From positions 1 through 6,636 of the forward strand of contig JAOZHM010000081.1 in assembly GCA_026014845.1 (NCBI GenBank): a stretch of DNA of 6,636 nucleotides. The letters are read 5' to 3'. Positions 1 through 4,912 of this stretch are shown piece by piece; the stretch's first letter is position 1, and the number at the start of each line of letters is the position of its first letter. The position numbers and the translations under genes were made by a program. This DNA comes from Candidatus Bathyarchaeota archaeon. GTDB taxonomy: Archaea > Thermoproteota > Bathyarchaeia > Bathyarchaeales > Bathycorpusculaceae. The notes beneath the pieces were generated by a model that was not told the origin of the DNA, ran no database searches, and saw nothing but the letters and a program-made list of their open reading frames with translations.

Positions 1-1104
1 CAACAGGCTGGCGGAAGCTGAGAATCCCCAGCCATAACCAAGCACTAAGATGATGTCGCCCGTGGAAAATTTGTTTTCTGAAACTATTTTTTCGAGGATA
101 AAAGGTAAACTTGCTCCGGATAAGTTGCCATATTCTCTAAGTACTTCATGTGACTCCTTGAGTTTTTGAGGTTGAATTTGGTAGTGTTCAGCCATTAGGT
201 TAAGTATTTTCCTGCTGCCAGTGTGTATTGTCCATTTTTTAGCATTTTCCATTATGTGTTCAGCATTTTTTCCGAGCAGTTTCTTCAAAGCTAGAGCGGT
301 GTATTCAACTCCGAGTTTTGGAATTTCTTTGCCCAGATGCGAGTAGAAGCCGAATCTGAAGGGTTCGTTTAATGCTGCGATTCTTGCGTAACCAACCAAA
401 TAATCGTTTTCTCTGAAGTTTGTAACGTTTACAACTTTTTTAACGGATAGTCCATCGCCTTCCTTTGCTATAACGCAGCTGGCTACTCCGTCTCCGAAGA
501 GGAAAAACTCCATAGTGGCAATCCATTTCCTCAGCTCCATCTTTTGCTTGCTTTTATTCTTTAACGATCTGATTTCACGGATTTCCATAACATCTTTCAA
601 GCCTCGCAATTGGTTGATGAGCCAATAAGAGTTCACGCCTGAAGTGCAGAGTAGAACGTTATCGTGGGGATGCGTGGCTAGGTGGTCTTCAGCAAGTTCA
701 AGGGCTTTCGTGAAGGACGCGCAAGCCATGCCTTGAACGTTGACGTGTCTGATGTAAGGGTTGAATCCGAGTTTACGGATTAGAAGGTGACTCAAACCTG
801 GGCATAGAAACGGATTCGCATCGTAAGCTGCAATAAAGTAGCCTACGTCTTTGACAGATAAGTCAGCTTTTTCTAAAGTGTCTTCACAAGCCTCTAAACA
901 GAGTTTGACGAGTTCCTCTTCACTTATTATTGTCTCTTTTTTAGAGGAGGAAGCGATAGGATCAATGACGTATCTTTTTGAAACTCCTAAATTGAGTACG
1001 TTCTGTTTGACGCCGTCGGGAAGCCTGCATGGAAAAACTTCTATTAATTCTTCCGTTGAATATCCATTTTTGGGAACGGCTTTTGATAATTGTAGTATCT
1101 GCAC
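1..1104 (-). CDS. Type III polyketide synthase / chalcone-synthase-like protein (3' end outside window)
   Basis: Thiolase-superfamily condensing enzyme that would extend a CoA-linked starter unit by decarboxylative condensation; starter and product are unknown. My translation gives 368 residues running off the left edge. The putative nucleophile is C128 (GMACAS), the catalytic His is H294 (WTIHTGS) and the catalytic Asn is N327 (EYGNLSGAS). The His-to-Asn spacing of 33 residues equals that of plant chalcone synthase (H303/N336). An FGDG motif lies at 203-206 and a C-terminal GYGWGF at about 356-361 corresponds to the family's GFGPG loop, so probably only a few residues are missing. The start is GTG at 1104: an in-frame stop lies at 1117-1119 and no ATG intervenes. 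No Shine-Dalgarno is visible, but a TATA box sits about 27 bases upstream, fitting a leaderless mRNA. Odd: roughly 24 extra, mostly charged residues between the Cys and FGDG. KAS III or HMG-CoA synthase is less likely because neither family's His motif matches. Confidence 0.85.
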   Translation of the reverse strand, partial: MQILQLSKAVPKNGYSTEELIEVFPCRLPDGVKQNVLNLGVSKRYVIDPIASSSKKETIISEEELVKLCLEACEDTLEKADLSVKDVGYFIAAYDANPFLCPGLSHLLIRKLGFNPYIRHVNVQGMACASFTKALELAEDHLATHPHDNVLLCTSGVNSYWLINQLRGLKDVMEIREIRSLKNKSKQKMELRKWIATMEFFLFGDGVASCVIAKEGDGLSVKKVVNVTNFRENDYLVGYARIAALNEPFRFGFYSHLGKEIPKLGVEYTALALKKLLGKNAEHIMENAKKWTIHTGSRKILNLMAEHYQIQPQKLKESHEVLREYGNLSGASLPFILEKIVSENKFSTGDIILVLGYGWGFSASASLL

Positions 1105-1127
1105 GTTTGTAGAAATCTAGCGGAAGA

Positions 1128-1135
1128 TTATAAAA
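1128..1135 (-). promoter_or_regulatory. TATA box for the type III PKS-like gene
   Basis: On the minus strand the octamer TTTTATAA is centred about 27 bases before the GTG at 1104. This is the normal archaeal TATA-to-transcription-start distance, so the transcript probably begins at or next to the start codon (leaderless). This agrees with the absence of a purine-rich ribosome binding site. A purine-rich stretch just upstream (AGAAGAACCC) may serve as a weak BRE. Inferred from sequence only. Confidence 0.55.
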
Positions 1136-1396
1136 GGGTTCTTCTGAAGATACGGACAACATATCTCTTGTTCTTGGCATTGTAAAATTTGAGAATGTAG
1201 CTAGGGTTGTTAGCCAAATAACAATGGAAACAGTCAAGGTTGGATTAGCGGTTGAAAGGGACGTTTCGCCTAGTACTCTTGTTAGCGCGTGCGCTTCCTA
1301 AAGGAATGAACATCATGCCTACCCGTTCTCGGGCATTACATAATAGTGTTAGTTCGCGTGCGTGTGTTTGCGCTACAGATATTTGATTTAATATTC
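1136..1396. other. Intergenic region with a hairpin cluster; no gene seen
   Basis: No convincing coding region is found between the PKS-like promoter and the DUF35 operon terminator. A 55-codon frame open on the plus strand (1134-1298) lacks a start at its 5' end and a ribosome binding site. The stretch 1284-1336 holds three adjacent small inverted repeats: AGCGC-GT-GCGCT (1284-1295), TTCC-TAAA-GGAA (1295-1306) and ATG/CCCG-TTCT-CGGG/CAT (1315-1336). The segment is more GC-rich than its surroundings. It does not fold as a tRNA, and I see no convincing C/D-box pair. It could be a small structured RNA or a decayed remnant. Confidence 0.3.
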
Positions 1397-1403
1397 AAAA
1401 AAA
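1397..1403 (-). terminator. Oligo-T terminator of the four-gene minus-strand operon
   Basis: A run of seven T on the minus strand begins 16 bases after the TAA stop of the last DUF35 gene. Archaeal RNA polymerase terminates at such U-runs without needing a hairpin. Its position directly after the operon supports it. Confidence 0.6.
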
Positions 1404-1418
1404 GATAGAAAGTTGAGT

Positions 1419-1892
1419 TTATTCTGCTGGTTTAAAGTGTTTTATGTCGTTTATCGAGGCTTTCCTTTCAAATGATGGCTTAAAGACTGCGTCAACTTTC
1501 ATGCCGATCTTCACTTTCTCCGGAGTCGTTTCCCCTATCTTGTGAATTAACCCGCCGCAAGCTCCCTCAAACTTTATCAACGCATATATCTCTGGCTTCT
1601 GTAGTTTCTTTCCATCAACATCTATCTTAGCAACTGTGAACGTGTGGACTACGCCTCTTGTGCCTACGTCAACCCATCCCTCAAGTTTTGCAAAGCACTT
1701 CTCACAGTACATTCTCGGCGGAACATAAATAATGTTGCAACGTGGGCATTTTGCACCCATTATCTTTCCGTTTTCCTTTATCTCTTTGAAGAAGCGTTCA
1801 CCGGCAACGCCTAACGTGTAGATGTAGTCTGCTTCCATGTCGCCCAACCAGTGACGTACATGCATAGGATTGGTTATTTTGTCTAGGCTCAT
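1419..1892 (-). CDS. DUF35 zinc-ribbon/OB-fold protein, last gene of the pseudothiolase operon
   Basis: A 157-residue member of the DUF35 family (rubredoxin-like zinc ribbon followed by an OB fold), often annotated as 'nucleic-acid-binding' but in characterised cases a partner subunit of thiolase-superfamily enzymes. The zinc ribbon is C49-x2-C52 and C63-x2-C66 with the family-typical VPPR between the pairs. The OB-fold domain spans about 70-145 and the protein ends in an HFKP motif. The N-terminal 45 residues are longer than in the plus-strand DUF35 and resemble those of the adjacent DUF35 (an aromatic-rich segment followed by GERFFKEIK). Start ATG at 1892 has AAGGAGGA at 1899-1906, 6 bases away, and overlaps the previous gene's stop by four bases (ATGA), implying translational coupling. 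Likely binds one of the thiolase-like proteins of this operon; which one is not readable. Confidence 0.9.
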   Translation of the reverse strand: MSLDKITNPMHVRHWLGDMEADYIYTLGVAGERFFKEIKENGKIMGAKCPRCNIIYVPPRMYCEKCFAKLEGWVDVGTRGVVHTFTVAKIDVDGKKLQKPEIYALIKFEGACGGLIHKIGETTPEKVKIGMKVDAVFKPSFERKASINDIKHFKPAE

Positions 1893-2410
1893 GGCGTTTC
1901 CTCCTTTACTGGCTTAAAGTACTTAATGTCCGTGATTGAGCCAACACGTTCTTCCTTCGGTTTCCATACGGCTCTGACCTTCATTCCGAACTCTATCTTT
2001 TCCTTGTCTACTTCGCCAAGTTTATGGATTATGCCCATGCCTTCAGATGCACCGTCCAAGTCTATGATCGCAACAAGTATCGGCTCTTTCAATCTAGTAG
2101 CGTCTGCAGCTAGATAGGAAACCGAATAAGTGTTGATTGTACCCGTGTCTTTCACGTATTTCCAGCCGTCCGTCGGTTTAAAGCAGTTTTCACAGTAAAT
2201 TCTTGGCGGAACCATGATGCGTCCGCATTTACTGCAGGTTGAAGCTATTATCTTCGCCTTCTTTAGTTCCTCAAGAAATCTGCCTATGGCTATGCCCGCA
2301 CTCCACGCAAATTTCGCTTTAGGCCTACACTTTTCCGTTGGAACTCTGCCTTCTTTAATGTCTGCAGATTTAAGCGCTTCTCCCCGATAATTCTTAATTT
2401 TCTCACTCAT
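1889..2410 (-). CDS. DUF35 zinc-ribbon/OB-fold protein, third gene of the pseudothiolase operon
   Basis: DUF35-family protein of 173 residues with a complete zinc ribbon: numbered from the upstream ATG at 2416 the cysteines are C61, C64, C75 and C78 (subtract two for the chosen start). VPPR lies between the pairs, an OB fold follows, and the C-terminal motif is IKYFKP. Its N-terminal extension of about 40 residues carries a W-x-A-G...GRFLEELK segment that is shared with the neighbouring DUF35. In characterised thiolase complexes the DUF35 N-terminal helices dock on the thiolase, so this extension may be the partner-recognition part (inference). Start choice: the ATG at 2416 abuts the Shine-Dalgarno with no spacer, whereas the ATG at 2410 is 6 bases from it, so 2410 is preferred. 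The gap to the preceding thiolase-like gene is 13 bases, and its stop overlaps the next DUF35 start. Confidence 0.9.
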   Translation of the reverse strand: MSEKIKNYRGEALKSADIKEGRVPTEKCRPKAKFAWSAGIAIGRFLEELKKAKIIASTCSKCGRIMVPPRIYCENCFKPTDGWKYVKDTGTINTYSVSYLAADATRLKEPILVAIIDLDGASEGMGIIHKLGEVDKEKIEFGMKVRAVWKPKEERVGSITDIKYFKPVKEETP

Positions 2411-2416
2411 ACGCAT

Positions 2417-2424
2417 TCCTCCTT
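2417..2424 (-). promoter_or_regulatory. Shine-Dalgarno that fixes the DUF35 start at 2410
   Basis: AAGGAGGA on the minus strand, overlapping the last base of the upstream TGA stop. It touches the first ATG (2416) directly but lies 6 bases from the second in-frame ATG (2410), which is the usual spacing. Confidence 0.75.
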
Positions 2425-3590
2425 CAACGTCTTAACACAATCACTGATCCGTACTGCATGAGATCGCCCCATGCTTGAGCCAAGCCTGTTCTGGGGTCAC
2501 CTGGAATCTGTCTCTTTCCTGCTTCACCGCGTAACTGCCAAAAGATTTCACAAACCTTCATCAAGCCTGCTGCTGCTATCGGATTGCCAACGCCTAACAG
2601 TCCACCAGATGGATTTATCGGTAAGTCACCGTCCCTCTGTGTTACGCCTTCCGCTGTCAGTTTTGCCGCTTCACCCTTCTTACACAGCAATAATCCTTCC
2701 ATGTGATGAAGCTCCTTATAGTCAAAGGGGTCATAGGGTTCAGCTACGTCAATTTCTTTTGGCGGATTTTTGATTCCAGCCATTTTGTACGCCATGCGTG
2801 CTGCGCATTCCACATAGTCTGGATAGTAGAGGTCACGGTTCGTCCAGTGTGTGGAGTCGATGCACCAGCCTGCACCGTCAATCCAAACAGGATTATCAGT
2901 AACTTCTTTGGCAACATCCTCAGAAACTAAAACCAGAGCACTAGCACCGTCACTCGTTGGACTGACATCCAAGCGTTGAACGGGCCAAGCCATAATCTCA
3001 GAGTTTAAAACGTCTTCAACAGTTATTTTTGCACCTAATTGGGCACACGGATGGTCCAGAGCGTTTCCCTTGTTTTTGACGGAGACCCGAGCTATGTCTT
3101 CCTTCTTAATGCCATGTTTGTGCATGTAACGATGCATCTCTAAAGCGAATATCCAGATCAAGTTCATACCGAGTGGCCGTTCAAGTATGGGGTCGAATAT
3201 TGTTGTGAAAGCAAACTGAGGATGTGGATAACAAGAGGACATCTTCTCTTCAGCGACAACCAAACACGAGTCGAACTGTCCAGAGGCTACGTGCCACCAG
3301 CCCGCAAGGGGCGTGAAAACTCCTGTTCCGCCACCCACGAAAACCCTTGTGTAAGGCTTGCGGTATGCTCCTGCCCCATCCGCCAAATATTCGCCTTTCA
3401 TGTGAACTCCGTCGAAGGCGTCTGGCGCCGTTCCCATGACAACGCTTTGCATATCCCCTAGTTCCATTCCAGCAGCATCAAGAGCCATTTTTGACGCTTC
3501 ATAAGATAATTCTTTCCCGGTTTCCTTTAATCTTCTTCGGAATAGGGTTAAGCCAGCTCCAACAATTGCAACTCTTTTCTTACCAAACAT
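2424..3590 (-). CDS. Thiolase-like protein B lacking the thiolase catalytic residues (pseudothiolase/aldolase candidate)
   Basis: Full-length SCP2/archaeal-type thiolase homologue (388 residues from the ATG at 3590), with the N-terminal RVAIVGAG strand and the NPSGGL loop in place. All three catalytic positions differ: the nucleophilic Cys region reads VGGGTG (G87 aligns with C89 of the canonical thiolase in this window), the HDCF His is Tyr (Y286 in EPYDPF) and the GHP motif is GNP (N336). Classical Claisen chemistry through an acyl-enzyme is therefore unlikely. A Tyr at the HDCF His position is, as I recall, also found in the Ltp2-type steroid side-chain aldolases, which need a DUF35 partner; two DUF35 genes follow here. 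Closest relative in the window is thiolase-like A (shared YKEL-x-HME and LRGEAG-x-RQ). The start at 3590 is preferred over the GTG at 3602 because GAGGTGA lies 8 bases upstream of it. A structural or scaffold role is the alternative. Confidence 0.88.
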   Translation of the reverse strand: MFGKKRVAIVGAGLTLFRRRLKETGKELSYEASKMALDAAGMELGDMQSVVMGTAPDAFDGVHMKGEYLADGAGAYRKPYTRVFVGGGTGVFTPLAGWWHVASGQFDSCLVVAEEKMSSCYPHPQFAFTTIFDPILERPLGMNLIWIFALEMHRYMHKHGIKKEDIARVSVKNKGNALDHPCAQLGAKITVEDVLNSEIMAWPVQRLDVSPTSDGASALVLVSEDVAKEVTDNPVWIDGAGWCIDSTHWTNRDLYYPDYVECAARMAYKMAGIKNPPKEIDVAEPYDPFDYKELHHMEGLLLCKKGEAAKLTAEGVTQRDGDLPINPSGGLLGVGNPIAAAGLMKVCEIFWQLRGEAGKRQIPGDPRTGLAQAWGDLMQYGSVIVLRR

Positions 3591-3598
3591 CTCACATT

Positions 3599-3605
3599 TC
3601 ACCTC
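3599..3605 (-). promoter_or_regulatory. Shine-Dalgarno that favours the ATG at 3590 for thiolase-like B
   Basis: GAGGTGA on the minus strand, overlapping the upstream gene's TGA stop, with an 8-base spacer to the ATG at 3590. The alternative GTG start at 3602 lies inside this element and has no ribosome binding site of its own. Confidence 0.6.
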
Positions 3606-4758
3606 ATTTAACGTTGCTCAAAACTGCCGCAATTCCAGTCGTTGTTGGTATTCCACGCCAAGCATGAGCCAAGCCAACTTCTACATTTGATACTTGTCTC
3701 CGGCCTGCTTCGCCTCTTAACTGCAAAACCACTTCAAGAAGCTTTTCCGTTCCTGAAGCCTCAAGTCCGTATCCCATTCCAAGCAACCCTCCAGATGGGT
3801 TTACTGGTAATTCGCCGTTTCTAGCTGTGACTCCTTCCTCTGTTAGTTTTCCAGCCTCTCCATACGCGCACAGTTTTAGTGCTTCCATGTGTTGAAGCTC
3901 CTTGTACGCGAATAGGTCGTTGACCTCTGCCAAGTCTATCTCTTTCCGTGGATTGTGGATTTTTGCTGTTTTGTACGCCATTTCAGCCGCTAACCGCGTA
4001 TCTACTGCCTTAGACCAGTCTCGGGTTTCTAGGTTTGGGGTTTCAGTGCACCATCCAACTCCTTTAACCCAAACAGGCTTGTCCGTAAGCTTTTCAGCAA
4101 CCTTCTCTGAGGCCAATACCATAACCACGCATCCATCTGCAGGCGTGCTTATCTCCAACTTCTTCAAGGGATAAAAGCACATGTCAGAGCACAAAACTTG
4201 GTCTAGAGTTATGTTGGCACCATACGCTGCGTAAGGATTTCCACAAGCATTCTTCTTGTTCTTAACAACAACTTGGGCGCATTGTTCCACAGTTGTGCAA
4301 GTGTCGTGTAAGTAGCGGTTCATCTCCATTCCAGCAACGTAGTATGGATGTCCTCCCAAGGGTCTGTTGAGTACCGGGTCTAGGGCGAAGGCTATAACGT
4401 CCATTAATGTGAGTAGATCTGAAGCCTTGCTGTGGGCTTCAAGAACCACAGTGTCAAAATGCCCAGTTTTAATGAGCATGTATGCATTTGCTAATCCAAG
4501 CAATCCGTCGCCTGAAACCGTGAAAAGATGACGTAACACTGCACCTAATTGGTCTGGAACGAATTCGTCGAAAATACTGAAGCCTTCCAAGTAATCCTCA
4601 GCACATGTGACAAAGACGTCAATGTCTTTACGTGGATCAACTCCAGCGTCGTCATAGGCTTTTACGGCTGCTTCATACATCAACTCCTTGTATGATAATT
4701 CTGGCAGTATCGGTTGAAAGCCAACGCATCCAACACCAACAATTGCAACTTCACTCAT
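3604..4758 (-). CDS. Thiolase-like protein A lacking the thiolase catalytic residues, first gene of the operon
   Basis: Thiolase-fold protein of 384 residues from the ATG at 4758, beginning MSEVAIVGVG. The catalytic positions are replaced differently from its neighbour: the Cys region reads TVSGDG (S82 aligns with the canonical C89), the HDCF His is Asn (N280 in EVNDLF) and the GHP motif is GYG (Y330). The fold signatures NPSGGLLG (320-327) and LRGEAGRRQ are kept, so it is a maintained gene and not a decaying one. It precedes thiolase-like B by 13 bases, and the two are paralogues sharing a YKEL-x-HME segment, which suggests a heteromeric pair. Whether Ser82 can act as nucleophile is unknown. 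It could be a non-catalytic structural subunit. Start: the ATG at 4758 has GAAGGA 8 bases upstream; the in-frame TTG at 4776 would add six mostly basic residues and has no spaced ribosome binding site. Confidence 0.88.
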   Translation of the reverse strand: MSEVAIVGVGCVGFQPILPELSYKELMYEAAVKAYDDAGVDPRKDIDVFVTCAEDYLEGFSIFDEFVPDQLGAVLRHLFTVSGDGLLGLANAYMLIKTGHFDTVVLEAHSKASDLLTLMDVIAFALDPVLNRPLGGHPYYVAGMEMNRYLHDTCTTVEQCAQVVVKNKKNACGNPYAAYGANITLDQVLCSDMCFYPLKKLEISTPADGCVVMVLASEKVAEKLTDKPVWVKGVGWCTETPNLETRDWSKAVDTRLAAEMAYKTAKIHNPRKEIDLAEVNDLFAYKELQHMEALKLCAYGEAGKLTEEGVTARNGELPVNPSGGLLGMGYGLEASGTEKLLEVVLQLRGEAGRRQVSNVEVGLAHAWRGIPTTTGIAAVLSNVK

Positions 4759-4766
4759 TTTCCTTT

Positions 4767-4772
4767 TCCTTC
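4767..4772 (-). promoter_or_regulatory. Shine-Dalgarno for thiolase-like A
   Basis: GAAGGA on the minus strand with an 8-base spacer to the ATG at 4758. It supports this start over the in-frame TTG at 4776. Confidence 0.6.
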
Positions 4773-4807
4773 TCAAGTTTAGAGACGTACTATGAAAAAG
4801 CTAGTTA

Positions 4808-4820
4808 CATAAAACTTTCG
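4808..4820 (-). promoter_or_regulatory. BRE/TATA promoter of the pseudothiolase operon
   Basis: On the minus strand CGAAAG (BRE-like) is followed directly by TTTTATG (TATA-like), close to the archaeal consensus order. Start of transcription is expected near 4785, giving a 5' leader of about 27 bases that holds the Shine-Dalgarno. It is the only obvious promoter for the four genes below, which are spaced too tightly for internal promoters. Confidence 0.55.
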
Positions 4821-4841
4821 TGAAAAATTCCAGTTTTTATT

Positions 4842-4857
4842 GAAGAAACTTAAATAT
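4842..4857 (+). promoter_or_regulatory. BRE/TATA promoter of the canonical thiolase-DUF35 operon
   Basis: GAAGAAAC followed by TTAAATAT (4850-4857) resembles an archaeal BRE plus TATA box. The expected transcription start is near 4880, leaving a leader of about 33 bases that includes the ribosome binding site. The divergent promoter on the other strand is only about 20 bases away, so one bound regulator could affect both operons; no clear operator palindrome was found. Confidence 0.5.
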
Positions 4858-4896
4858 TTGTTGAAGCCTATTTGATTCTCCAAATTGGTAATGTTC

Positions 4897-4903
4897 AGAG
4901 GAG
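4897..4903 (+). promoter_or_regulatory. Shine-Dalgarno supporting a TTG start at 4913
   Basis: AGAGGAG lies 9 bases before the TTG at 4913. No in-frame ATG or GTG exists at a usable distance, so this element decides the rare TTG start of the canonical thiolase. Confidence 0.65.
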
Positions 4904-4912
4904 AAAATTAAG

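Noticed and set aside
962..1237. 91-codon minus-strand frame overlapping the start of the PKS-like gene
   Set aside because: It runs mostly inside the PKS-like gene in another frame, has low-complexity Arg/Ser-rich composition and no ribosome binding site. The PKS frame has clear family motifs.
1134..1301. Plus-strand open frame of 55 codons in the intergenic region with protein-like composition, containing an internal ATG at 1224 (25 aa)
   Set aside because: No start near its 5' end, no ribosome binding site before the internal ATG, and this open length is expected fairly often by chance. A gene remnant cannot be excluded.
1284..1376. tRNA or C/D-box RNA in the intergenic patch
   Set aside because: No cloverleaf or T-loop GTTCRA consensus in place, and no C box with a matching D box at suitable spacing.
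2411..2416. Upstream ATG (2416) as start of the 173-aa DUF35
   Set aside because: It directly abuts the Shine-Dalgarno with zero spacing; the second ATG at 2410 is properly spaced.
3591..3602. GTG at 3602 as start of thiolase-like B
   Set aside because: It sits inside the GAGGTGA ribosome binding site that serves the ATG at 3590, and homologues usually begin just before the RVAIVGAG strand.
4823..4838. A5-TTCCAG-T5 imperfect dyad between the divergent promoters as an operator
   Set aside because: The symmetry comes only from A and T runs, which are common in AT-rich promoter DNA.
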